DNA of 64,000 nt from Osmia lignaria lignaria (lineage: Eukaryota > Arthropoda > Insecta > Hymenoptera > Megachilidae). The position numbers and the translations under genes were made by a program. Below the pieces are notes generated by a model that did not search any database, had not been told where the DNA came from, and saw only the letters and a program-made list of their open reading frames with translations. Each line of letters starts with the position of its first letter. The stretch's first letter is position 1. The stretch lies in the NCBI RefSeq assembly GCF_051020975.1, contig NW_027478158.1, positions 8,494,001 through 8,558,000 on the forward strand, given 5' to 3'. Below, piece by piece: positions 51,448 through 63,671 of this stretch.

Positions 51448-53701
51448 TGATCAGATGCGTAGTTCTCGAGATATATCAAGATATTTAAAAGTTCCGAAGC
51501 CGCACCAACATAATAGAGATACAGAAACACCGTGGCCCCTTTCTTTGAGATAACTCTGCACTATTGCGAGCTGCAAATGCCACTTCCAGCTTAGCTGTGC
51601 AGAAGAAGAACAACAAGAAGAAGAAATATCTCGAAATGTGTCCGTCAGGCCCCTTCCCTTGAGATAAATCTGCAAATATCTCGGAAACGAAGAGAGCTAT
51701 GGCAAAATGTTGAGAGACCTTTTTTGTAGAGAATTAAGTTTCCTACTTTTTATGTTCTATGATATTTTTCGCTCAGATGCGTAGTTCTCGAGATATATCA
51801 AGATATTTAAAAGTTCCGAAGCCGCACCAACATAATAGAGATACAGAAACACCGTGGCCCCTTTCTTTGAGATAACTCTGTACTATTGCGAGCTGGAAAT
51901 GCCACTTCCAGTTTAGCTGTGCAGAAGAAGAACAACAAGAAGAAGAAATATCTCGAAATGTGTCCGTCAGGCCCCTTCCCTTGAGATAAATCTGCAAATA
52001 TCTCGGAAACGAAGAGAGCTATGGCAAAATGTTAAGAGACCTTTTTTGTAGAGAATTAAGTTTCCTACTTTTTATGTTCTATGATATTTTTTGATTAGAT
52101 GCGTAGTTCTCGAGATATATCAAGATATTTAAAAGTTCCGAAGCCGCACCAACATAATAGAGATACAGAAACACCGTGGCCCCTTTCTTTGAGATAACTC
52201 TGTACTATTGCGAGCTGGAAATGCCACTTCCAGTTTAGCTGTGCAGAAGAAGAACAACAAGAAGAAGAAATATCTCGAAATATGTCCGTTAGGCCCCTTC
52301 CCTTGAGATAAATCTGCAAATATCTCGGAAACGAAGCGAGCTATGGCAAAATGTTAAGGGACGTTTTTTGTAGCGAATTATGTTTCCTACAATTTATGTT
52401 CTATGATATTTTTTGATCAGAAGCGTAGTTTTCGAGATATGTCGAGATATTTAAAAGTTCCGAAGCAGCACCAACATAATAGAGATACAGAAACACCGTG
52501 GCCCCTTTCTTTGAGATAACTCTGCACTAGTGCGAGCCGCAAATGCCACTTCCAGCTTAGCTGTGCAGAAGAAGAACAACAAGAAGAAGAAATATCTCGA
52601 AATATGTCCGTCAGGCCCCTTCCCTTGAGATAAATCTGCAAATATCTCGGAAACGAAGCGAGCAATGGCAAAATGTTAAGAGACGTTTTTTGTAGAGAAT
52701 TAAGTTTCCTACTTTTTAGCTTCTATGATATTTTCTGATCAGATGCGTAGTTCTCGAGATATTTCAAGATATTTAAAAGTTCCGAAGCCGCACCAACATA
52801 ATAGAGATACAGAAACACCGTGGGCCCTTTCTTTGAGATAACTCTGCACTAGTGCGAGCCGCAAATGCCACTTCCAGCTTAGCTGTGCAGAAGAAGAACA
52901 ACAAGAAGAAGAAATATCTCGAAATATGTCCGTCAGGCCACTTCCCTTGAGATAAATCTGCAAATATCTCGGAAACGAAGCGAGCTATGGCAAAATGTTA
53001 AGAGTCCTTTTTTGTAGAGAATTATGTTTCCTACTTTTTATGTTCTATGATATTTTTTGATCAGACGCGTAGCTCTCGAGATATATCAAGATATTTAAAA
53101 GTTCCGAAGCCGCACCAACATAATAGAGATACAGAAACACCGTGGCCCCTCTCTTTGAGATAACTCTGCACTATTGCGAGCTGGAAATGCCACTTCCAGT
53201 TTAGCTGTGCAGAAGAAGAACAACAAGAAGAAGAAATATCTCGAAATATGTCCGTTAGGCCCCTTCCCTTGAGATAAATCTGCAAATATCTCGGAAACGA
53301 AGCGAGCTATGGCAAAATGTTAAGAGACCTTTTTTGTAGAGAATTATGTTTCCTACAATTTATGTTCTATGATATTTTTTGATCAGAAGCATAGTTTTCG
53401 AGATATATCGAGATATTTAAAAGTTCCGAAGCCGCACCAACATAATAGAGATACAGAAACACCGTGGCCCCTTTCTTTGAGATAACTCTGCACTATTGCG
53501 AGCTGCAAATGCCACTTCCAGCTTAGCTGTGCAGAGGAAGAACAACAAGAAGGAGAAATATCTCGAAATATGTCCGTCAGGCCAGTTCCTTTGTGCTGAA
53601 TCTGCAAATATCTCGAAAACGAAGCGAGCTATGGCAAAATGTTAAGAGACCTTTTTTGTAGAGAATTAAGTTTCCTACTTTTTATCTTCTATGATATTTT
53701 C
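51448..53701. repeat. Tail of the class C domain, 7 units
   Basis: Units starting 51448, 51770, 52092 and 52414 resemble units 7-9 of the 9-unit repeat, with one extra hybrid unit (51770) combining tgtactattgcgagctgg with aatgtgtccg. Units from 52736 onward change to class A and C types with ctgggccctttc and aggccacttcc marks. Confidence 0.7.
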
Positions 53702-56700
53702 TGATCAGATGCGTAGTTCTCGAGATATATCAAGATATTTAAAAGTTCCGAAGCCGCACCAACATAATAGAGATACAGAAACACCGTGGCCCCTCTCTTT
53801 GAGATAACTCTGCACTATTGCGAGCTGGAAATGCCACTTCCAGTTTAGCTGTGCAGAAGAAGAACAACAAGAAGAAGAAATATCTCGAAATATGTCCGTC
53901 AGGCCAGTTCCTTTGAGCTGAATCTGCAAATATCTCGGAAACGAAGCGAGCTATGGCAAAATGTTAAGAGACGTTTTTTGTAGAGAATTATGTTTCCTAC
54001 AATTTATGTTCTATGATATTTTTTGATCAGAAGCGTAGTTTTCGAGATATATCGAGATATTTAAAAGTTCCGAAGCCGCACCAACATAATGGAGATACAG
54101 AAACACCGTGGCCCCTTTCTCTGAGATAACTCTGCACTATTGCGAGCTGCAAATGCCACTTCCAGCTTAGCTGTGCAGAGGAAGAACAACAAGAAGAAGA
54201 AATATCTCGAAATATGTCCGTCAGGCCAGTTCCTTTGAGCTGAATCTGCAAATATCTCGGAAACGAAGCGAGCTATGGCAAAATGTTAAGAGACGTTTTT
54301 TGTAGAGAATTATGTTTACTACAATTTATGTTCTATGATATTTTTTGATCAGAAGCGTAGTTTTCGAGATATATCGAGATATTTAAAAGTTCCGAAGCCG
54401 CACCAACATAATAGGGATACAGAAACACCGTGGCCCCTTTCTTTGAGATAACTCTGCACTAGTGCGAGCCGCAAATGCCACTTCCAGCTTAGCTGTGCAG
54501 AAGAAGAACAACAAGAAGAAGAAATATCTCGAAATATGTCCGTCAGGCCCCTTCCCTTGAGATAAATCTGCAAATATCTCGGAAACGAAGCGAGCTATGG
54601 CAAAATGTTAGGAGACCTTTTTTGTAGAGAATTAAGTTTCCTACTTTTTATGTTCTATGATATTTTTTGATCAGATGCGTAGTTCTCGAGATATATCGAG
54701 ATATTTAAAAGTTCCGAAGCCGCACCAACATAATAGGGATACAGAAACACCGTGGCCCCTTTCTTTGAGATAACTCTGCAGTATTGCGAGCTGTAAATGC
54801 CACTTCCAGCTTAGCTGTGCAGAAGAAGAACAACAAGAAGAAGAAATATCTCGAAATATGTCCGTCAGGCCCCTTCCCTTGAGATAAATCTGCAAATATC
54901 TCGAAAACGAAGAGAGCTATGGCAAAATGTTAAGAGACCTTTTTTGTAGAGAATTAAGTTTCCTACTTTTTATGTTCTATGATATTTTTTGATCTGATGC
55001 GTAGTTCTCGAGATATATCAAGATATTTAAAAGTTCCGAAGCCGCACCAACATAATAGAGATACAGAAACACCGTGGCCCCTTTCGTTGAGATAACTCTG
55101 CACTAGTGCGAGCCGCAAATGCCACTTCCAGCTTAGCTGTGCAGAAGAAGAACAACAAGAAGAAGAAATATCTCGAAATATGTCCGTCAGGCCCCTTCCC
55201 TTGAGATAAATCTGCAAATATCTCGGAAACGAAGCGAGCTATGGCAAAATGTTAAGAGACGTTTTTTGTAGAGAATTATGTTTCCTACAATTTATGTTCT
55301 ACGATATTTTTTGATCAGAAGCGTAGTTTTCGAGATATATCGAGATATTTAAAAGTTCCGAAGCCGCACCAACATAATAGGGATACAGAAACACCGTGGC
55401 CCCTTTCTTTGAGATAACTCTGCACTGTTGCGAGCTGTAAATGCCACTTCCAGCTTAGCTGTGCAGAAGAAGAACAACAAGAAGAAGAAATATCTCGAAA
55501 TATGTCCGTCAGGCCCCTTCCCTTGAGATAAATCTGCAAATATCTCGAAAACGAAGAGAGCTATGGCAAAATGTTAAGAGACCTTTTTTGTAGAGAATTA
55601 AGTTTCCTACTTTTTATGTTCTATGATATTTTTTGATCTGATGCGTAGTTCTCGAGATATATCAAGATATTTAAAAGTTCCGAAGCCGCACCAACATAAT
55701 AGAGATACAGAAACACCGTGGCCCCTTTCGTTGAGATAACTCTGCACTAGTGCGAGCCGCAAATGCCACTTCCAGCTTAGCTGTGCAGAAGAAGAACAAC
55801 AAGAAGAAGAAATATCTCGAAATATGTCCGTCAGGCCCCTTCCCTTGAGATAAATCTGCAAATATCTCGGAAACGAAGCGAGCTATGGCAAAATGTTAAG
55901 AGACGTTTTTTGTAGAGAATTATGTTTCCTACAATTTATGTTCTACGATATTTTTTGATCAGAAGCGTAGTTTTCGAGATATATCGAGATATTTAAAAGT
56001 TCCGAAGCCGCACCAACATAATAGGGATACAGAAACACCGTGGCCCCTTTCTTTGAGATAACTCTGCACTGTTGCGAGCTGTAAATGCCACTTCCAGCTT
56101 AGCTGTGCAGAAGAAGAACAACAAGAAGAAGAAATATCTCGAAATATGTCCGTCAGGCCAGTTCCTTTGAGTTGAATCTGCAAATATCTCGGAAACGAAG
56201 CGAGCTATGGCAAAATGTTGAGAGACCTTTTTTGTAGAGAATTAAGTTTCCTACGTTTTATGTTCTATGATATTTTTTGATCAGATGCGTAGTTCTCGAG
56301 ATATATCAAGATATTTAAAAGTTCCGAAGCCGCACCAACATAATAGAGATACAGAAACACCGTGGCCCCTTTCTTTGAGATAACTCTGCACTATTGCGAG
56401 CTGCAAATGCCACTTCCAGCTTAGCTGTGCAGAAGAAGAACATCAAGAAGAAGAAATATCTCGAAATATGTCCGTCAGGCCCCTTCCCTTGAGATAAATC
56501 TGCAAATATCTCGAAAACGAAGCGAGCTATGGCAAAATGTTAAGAGACCTTTTTTGTAGAGAATTAAGTTTCCTACTTTTTATCTTCTATGATATTTTCT
56601 GATCAGATGCGTAGTTCTCGAGATATATCAAGATATTTAAAAGTTCCGAAGCCGCACCAACATAATAGAGATACAGAAACACCGTGGCCCCTCTCTTTGA

Positions 56701-58853
56701 GATAACTCTGCACTATTGCGAGCTGGAAATGCCACTTCCAGTTTAGCTGTGCAGAAGAAGAACAACAAGAAGAAGAAATATCTCGAAATATGTCCGTCAG
56801 GCCACTTCCTTTGAGCTGAATCTGCAAATATCTCGGAAACGAAGCGAGCTATGGCAAAATGTTAAGAGACGTTTTTTGTAGAGAATTATGTTTCCTACAA
56901 TTTATGTTCTATGATATTTTTTGATCAGAAGCGTAGTTTTCGAGATATATCGAGATATTTAAAAGTTCCGAAGCCGCACCAACATAATGGAGATACAGAA
57001 ACACCGTGGCCCCTTTCTCTGAGATAACTCTGCACTATTGCGAGCTGCAAATGCCACTTCCAGCTTAGCTGTGCAGAGGAAGAACAACAAGAAGAAGAAA
57101 TATCTCGAAATATGTCCGTCAGGCCAGTTCCTTTGAGCTGAATCTGCAAATATCTCGGAAACGAAGCGAGCTATGGCAAAATGTTAAGAGACGTTTTTTG
57201 TAGAGAATTATGTTTACTACAATTTATGTTCTATGATATTTTTTGATCAGAAGCGTAGTTTTCGAGATATATCGAGATATTTAAAAGTTCCGAAGCCGCA
57301 CCAACATAATAGGGATACAGAAACACCGTGGCCCCTTTCTTTGAGATAACTCTGCACTAGTGCGAGCCGCAAATGCCACTTCCAGCTTAGCTGTGCAGAA
57401 GAAGTACAACAAGAAGAAGAAATATCTCGAAATATGTCCGTCAGGCCCCTTCCCTTGAGATAAATCTGCAAATATCTCGGAAACGAAGCGAGCTATGGCA
57501 AAATGTTAGGAGACCTTTTTTGTAGAGAATTAAGTTTCCTACTTTTTATGTTCTATGATATTTTTTGATCAGATGCGTAGTTCTCGAGATATATCGAGAT
57601 ATTTAAAAGTTCCGAAGCCGCACCAACATAATAGGGATACAGAAACACCGTGGCCCCTTTCTTTGAGATAACTCTGCAGTGTTGCGAGCTGTAAATGCCA
57701 CTTCCAGCTTAGCTGTGCAGAAGAAGAACAACAAGAAGAAGAAATATCTCGAAATATGTCCGTCAGGCCCCTTCCCTTGAGATAAATCTGCAAATATCTC
57801 GAAAACGAAGAGAGCTATGGCAAAATGTTAAGAGACCTTTTTTGTAGAGAATTAAGTTTCCTACTTTTTATGTTCTATGATATTTTTTGATCTGATGCGT
57901 AGTTCTCGAGATATATCAAGATATTTAAAAGTTCCGAAGCCGCACCAACATAATAGAGATACAGAAACACCGTGGCCCCTTTCGTTGAGATAACTCTGCA
58001 CTAGTGCGAGCCGCAAATGCCACTTCCAGCTTAGCTGTGCAGAAGAAGAACAACAAGAAGAAGAAATATCTCGAAATATGTCCGTCAGGCCCCTTCCCTT
58101 GAGATAAATCTGCAAATATCTCGGAAACGAAGCGAGCTATGGCAAAATGTTAAGAGACGTTTTTTGTAGAGAATTATGTTTCCTACAATTTATGTTCTAC
58201 GATATTTTTTGATCAGAAGCGTAGTTTTCGAGATATATCGAGATATTTAAAAGTTCCGAAGCCGCACCAACATAATAGGGATACAGAAACACCGTGGCCC
58301 CTTTCTTTGAGATAACTCTGCACTGTTGCGAGCTGTAAATGCCACTTCCAGCTTAGCTGTGCAGAAGAAGAACAACAAGAAGAAGAAATATCTCGAAATA
58401 TGTCCGTCAGGCCAGTTCCTTTGAGTTGAATCTGCAAATATCTCGGAAACGAAGCGAGCTATGGCAAAATGTTGAGAGACCTTTTTTGTAGAGAATTAAG
58501 TTTCCTACGTTTTATGTTCTATGATATTTTTTGATCAGATGCGTAGTTCTCGAGATATATCAAGATATTTAAAAGTTCCGAAGCCGCACCAACATAATAG
58601 AGATACAGAAACACCGTGGCCCCTTTCTTTGAGATAACTCTGCACTATTGCGAGCTGCAAATGCCACTTCCAGCTTAGCTGTGCAGAAGAAGAACATCAA
58701 GAAGAAGAAATATCTCGAAATATGTCCGTCAGGCCCCTTCCCTTGAGATAAATCTGCAAATATCTCGAAAACGAAGCGAGCTATGGCAAAATGTTAAGAG
58801 ACCTTTTTTGTAGAGAATTAAGTTTCCTACTTTTTACCTTCTATGATATTTTT
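53702..58853. repeat. 9-unit block and its 7-unit relative
   Basis: Units 53702-56599 (nine) and 56600-58853 (seven) match in order over shared marks: cataatggagatac and ctctgagataac, gtttactacaattt, aatgttagg, ggatacagaaac, ctttcgttgag and aacatcaag. The first copy has two extra units, the 644-bp tandem dimer 54990-55633 and 55634-56277. Unit 55312 looks like the crossover product, with the front of unit 55956 and the back of unit 54668. Confidence 0.85.
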
Positions 58854-59497
58854 TGATCAAATGCGTAGTTCTCGAGATATATCAAGATATTTAAAAGTTC
58901 CGAAGCCGCACCAACATAATAGAGATACAGAAACACCGTGGCCCCTCTCTTTGAGATAACTCTGCCCTACTGCGAGCTGGAAATGCCACTTCCAGTTTAG
59001 CTGTGCAGAAGAAGAACAACAAGAAGAAGAAATATCTCGAAATGTATCCGTCAGGCCCCTTCCCTTGAGATATACCTGCAAATATCTCGGAAACGAAGCG
59101 AGCTATGACAAAATGTTAAGAGACCTTTTTTGTAGAGAATTATGTTTCCTACAATTTATGTTCTATGATATTTTTTGATCAGAAGCGTAGTTTTCGAGAT
59201 ATATCGAGATATTTAAAAGTTCCGAAGCCGCACCAACATAATAGAGATACAGAAACACCGTGGCCCCTTTCTTTGAGATAACTCTGCACTAGTGCGAGCC
59301 GCAAATGCCACTTCCAGCTTAGCTGTGCAGAAGAAGAACAACAAGAAGAAGAAATATCTCGAAATATGTCCGTCAGGCCCCTTCCCTTGAGATAAATCTG
59401 CAAATATCTCGGAAACGAAGCGAGCTATGGCAAAATGTTAAGAGACCTTTTTTGTAGAGAATTAAGTTTCCTACTTTTTATGTTCTATGATATTTTT

Positions 59498-60135
59498 TGA
59501 TTAGATGCGTAGTTCTCGAGATATATCAAGATATTTAAAAGTTCCGAAGCCGCACCATCATAATAGAGATACAGAAACACCGTGGCCCCTTTCTTTCAGA
59601 TAACTATGCACTATTGCGAGCTGCAAATGCCACTTCCAGCTTAGCTGTGCTGAAGAACAACAAGAAGAAGAAATATCTCGAAATATGTCCGTCAGGCCCC
59701 TTCCCTTGAGATAAATCTGCAAATATCTCGGAAACGAAGCGAGCTATGGCCAATTGTTAAGAGACCTTTTTTGTAGAGAATTAAGTTTCCTACTTTTTAT
59801 CTTCTATGATATTTTCTGATCAGATTCGTAGTTCTCGAGATATATCAAGATATTTAAAAGTTCCGAAGCCGCACCAACATAATAGAGATACAGAAACACC
59901 GTGGCCCCTTTCTTTCAGATAACTATGCACTATTGCGAGCTGCAAATGCCACTTCCAGCTTAGCTGTGCAGAAGAACAACAAGAAGAAGCAATATCTCGA
60001 AATATGTCCGTCAGGCCCCTTCCCTTGAGATAAATCTGCAAATATCTCGGAAACGAAGAGAGCTATGGCAAAATGTTAAGAGACCTTTTTTGTAGAGAAT
60101 TAAGTTTCCTACTTTTTATGTTCTATGATATTATT
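59498..60135. repeat. Pair of 319-bp units
   Basis: Two adjacent 319-bp units (59498-59816, 59817-60135) lack one GAA triplet and carry cagataactatgcac, as do the units at 6389 and 8639. The second has agaagcaatatc. Both recur at 63034-63352 and 63353-63671. Confidence 0.85.
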
Positions 60136-60464
60136 TGATCTGATGCGTAGTTCTCGAGATATATCAAGATATTTAAAAGTTCCGAAACCGCACCAACATA
60201 ATAGAGATACAGAAACACCGTGGCCCCTTTCTTTGAGATAACTCTGCACTAGAGCGAGCCGCAAATGCCACTTCCAGCTTAGCTGTGCAGAAGAAGAACA
60301 ACAAGAAGAAGAAATATCTCGAAATATGTCCGTCAGGCCACTTCCCTTGAGATAAATCTGCAAATATCTCGGAAACGAAGCGAGCTATGGCAAAATGTTA
60401 AGAGACCTTTTTTGTAGAGAATTATGTTTCCTACTTTTTATGTTCTATGATATTTTTTGATCAG
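59530..60464. repeat. 11-unit repeat, first copy of visible duplicated part
   Basis: This stretch matches 63066-64000 at a distance of 3536 bp, which is eleven units including two of 319 bp. Shared marks are caccatcataat, ggccaattgtt, gattcgtag, agaagcaatatc, gatctgatgcg, ccgaaaccgc, actagagcgag and aggccacttcc. The second copy runs off the window, so whether a full eleven-unit repeat follows cannot be seen. Confidence 0.85.
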
Positions 60465-63033
60465 ACGCGTAGCTCTCGAGATATATCAAGATATTTAAAA
60501 GTTCCGAAGCCGCACCAACATAATAGAGATACAGAAACAGCGTGGCCCCTTTCTTTGAGATATCTCTGCACTATTGCGAGCTGCAAATGCCACTTCCAGC
60601 TTAGCTGCGCAGAAGAAGAACAACAAGAAGAAGAAATATCTCGAAATATGTCCGTCAGGCCCCTTCCCTTGAGATAAATCTGCAAATATCTCGGAAACGA
60701 AGCGAGCTATGGCAAAATGTTAAGAGACCTTATTTGCAGAGAATTAAGTTTCCTACTTTTTATGTTCTATGATATTTTTTGATCAGATGCGTAGTTCTCG
60801 AGATATATCAAGATATTTGAAAGTTGCGAAACCGCACCAACATAATAGAGATACAGAAACACCGTGGCCCCTTTCTTTGAGATAACTCTGCACTAGTGCG
60901 AGCCGCAAATGCCACTTCCAGCTTAGCTGTGCAGAAGAAGAACAACAAGAAGAAGAAATATCTCGAAATATGTCCGTCAGGCCCCTTCCCTTGAGATAAA
61001 TCTGCAAATATCTCGGAAACGAAGCGAGCTATGGCAAAATGTTAAGAGATCTTTTTTGTAGAGAATTAAGTTTCCTACTTTTTATCTTCTATGATATTTT
61101 TTGATCAGATGCGTAGTTCTCGAGATATATCAAGATATTTAAAAGTTCCGAAGCCGCACCAACATAATAGAGATACAGAAACACCGTGGCCCCTTTCTTT
61201 GAGATAACTCTGCACTATTGCGAGCTGCAAATGCCACTTCCAGCTTAGCTGTGCAGAAGAAGAACAACAAGAAGAAGAAGTATCTCGAAATATGTCCGTG
61301 AGGCCCGTTCCTTTGAGCTGAATCTGCAAATATCTCGGAAACGAAGCGAGCTATGGCAAAATGTTAAGAGACGTTTTTTGTAGAGAATTAAGTTTCCTAC
61401 TTTTTATGTTCTATGATATTTTTTGATCAGATGCGTAGTTCTCGAGATATATCAAGATATTTAAAAGTTCCGAAGCCGCACCAACATAATAGAGATACAG
61501 AAACACCGTGGCCCCTTTCTTTGAGATAACTCTGCACTAGCGCGAGCCGCAAATGCCACTTACAGCTTAACTGTGCAGAAGAAGAACAACGAGAAGAAGA
61601 AATATCTCGAAATATGTCCGTCATGCCCCTTCCCTTGAGATAAAACTGCAAATATCTCGGAAACGAAGCGAGCTATGGCAAAATGTTAAGAGACCTTTTT
61701 TGTAGAGAATTAAGTTTCCTACATTTTATGTTCTATGATATTTTTTGATCAGATGCGTAGTTCTCGAGATATATCAAGATATTTAAAAGTTCCGAAGCCG
61801 CACCAACATAATAGAGATACAGAAACACCGTGGCTCCTTTCTTTGAGATAACTCTGCACTATTGCGAGCTGGAAATGCCACTTCCAGTTTAGCTGTGCAG
61901 AAGAAGAACAACAAGAAGAAGAAATATCTCGAAATATGTCCGTCAGGCCCCTTCCCTTGAGATAAATATGCAAATATCTCGGAAACGAAGCGAGCTATGG
62001 CAAAATGTTAAGAGACCTTTTTTGTAGAGAATTAAGTTTCCTACTTTTTATGTTGTATGATATTTTTTGATCAGATGCGTAGTTCTCGAGATATATCAAG
62101 ATATTTAAAAGTTCCGAAGCCGCACCAACATAATAGAGATACAGAAACACCGTGGCCCCTTTCTTTGAGATAACTCTGCACTATTGCGAGCTGCAAATGC
62201 CACTTCCAGCTTAGCTGTGCAGAGGAAGAACAACAAGAAGAAGAAGTATCTCGAAATATGTCCGTCAGGCCCGTTCCTTTGAGCTGAATCTGCAAATATC
62301 TCGGAAACGAAGCGAGCTATGGCAAAATGTTAAGAGACGTTTTTTGTAGAGAATTATGTTTCCTACAATTTATGTTCTATGATATTTTTTGATCAGAAGC
62401 GTAGTTTTCGAGATATATCGAGATATTTAAAAGTTCCGAAGCCGCACCAACATAATAGAGATACAGAAACACCGTGACCCCTTTCTTTGAGATAACTCTG
62501 CACTAGTGCGAGCCGCAAATGCCACTTCCAGCTTAGCTGTGCAGAAGAAGAACAACAAGAAGAAGAAATATCTCGAAATATGTCCGACAGGCCCTTTCCC
62601 TTGAGATAAATCTGCAAATATCTCGGAAACGAAGCTAGCTATGGCGAAATGTTAAGAGACCTTTTTTGTAGAGAATTAAGTTTCCTACTTTTTATCTTCT
62701 ATGATATTTTTTGATCAGATGCGTAGTTCTCGAGATATATCAAGATATTTAAAAGTTCCGATGCCGCACCAACATAATAGAGATACAGAAACACCGTGGC
62801 CCCTTTCTTTGAGATAACTCTGCACTATTGCGAGCTGTAAATGCCACTTCCAGCTTAGCTGTGCAGAAGAAGAACAACAAGAAGAAGAAATATCTCGAAA
62901 TATGTCCGTCAGGCCCCTTCCCTTGAGATATATCTGCAAATATCTCGGAAACGAAGCGAGCTATGGCAAAATGTTAAGAGACCTTTTTTGTAGAGAATTC
63001 TGTTTCCTACAATTTATGTTCTATGATATTTTT

Positions 63034-63671
63034 TGATCAGAAGCGTAGTTTTCGAGATATATCGAGATATTTAAAAGTTCCGAAGCCGCACCATCATAAT
63101 AGAGATACAGAAACACCGTGGCCCCTTTCTTTCAGATAACTATGCACTATTGCGAGCTGCAAATGCCACTTCCAGCTTAGCTGTGCAGAAGAACAACAAG
63201 AAGAAGAAATATCTCGAAATATGTCCGTCAGGCCCCTTCCCTTGAGATAAATCTGCAAATATCTCGGAAACGAAGCGAGCTATGGCCAATTGTTAAGAGA
63301 CCTTTTTTGTAGAGAATTAAGTTTCCTACTTTTTATCTTCTATGATATTTTCTGATCAGATTCGTAGTTCTCGAGATATATCAAGATATTTAAAAGTTCC
63401 GAAGCCGCACCAACATAATAGAGATACAGAAACACCGTGGCCCCTTTCTTTCAGATAACTATGCACTATTGCGAGCTGCAAATGCCACTTCCAGCTTAGC
63501 TGTGCAGAAGAACAACAAGAAGAAGCAATATCTCGAAATATGTCCGTCAGGCCCCTTCCCTTGAGATAAATCTGCAAATATCTCGGAAACGAAGAGAGCT
63601 ATGGCAAAATGTTAAGAGACCTTTTTTGTAGAGAATTAAGTTTCCTACTTTTTATGTTCTATGATATTTTT
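63034..63671. repeat. Pair of 319-bp units, second copy
   Basis: Copy of 59498-60135 within the 3536-bp repeat. The opening ~30 bases of the first unit differ (gatcagaagcgtagttttc instead of gattagatgcgtagttctc), which places one duplication border inside that unit. Confidence 0.85.

Larger units (their letters stand above)
42114..53701. repeat. Class C-rich domain, 36 units
   Basis: Most units are class C (gagctggaaatg, ccagtttagc) and many have gttaggcccc. The domain is dominated by the 2897-bp repeat starting at 42436 and its derivatives. No unit has the perfect gcactagtgc palindrome until 52524; two class A-like units (42114, 48230) have gtactagtgc instead. Four units are 321 bp, all from one lineage with gagactttttt. 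Confidence 0.85.
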
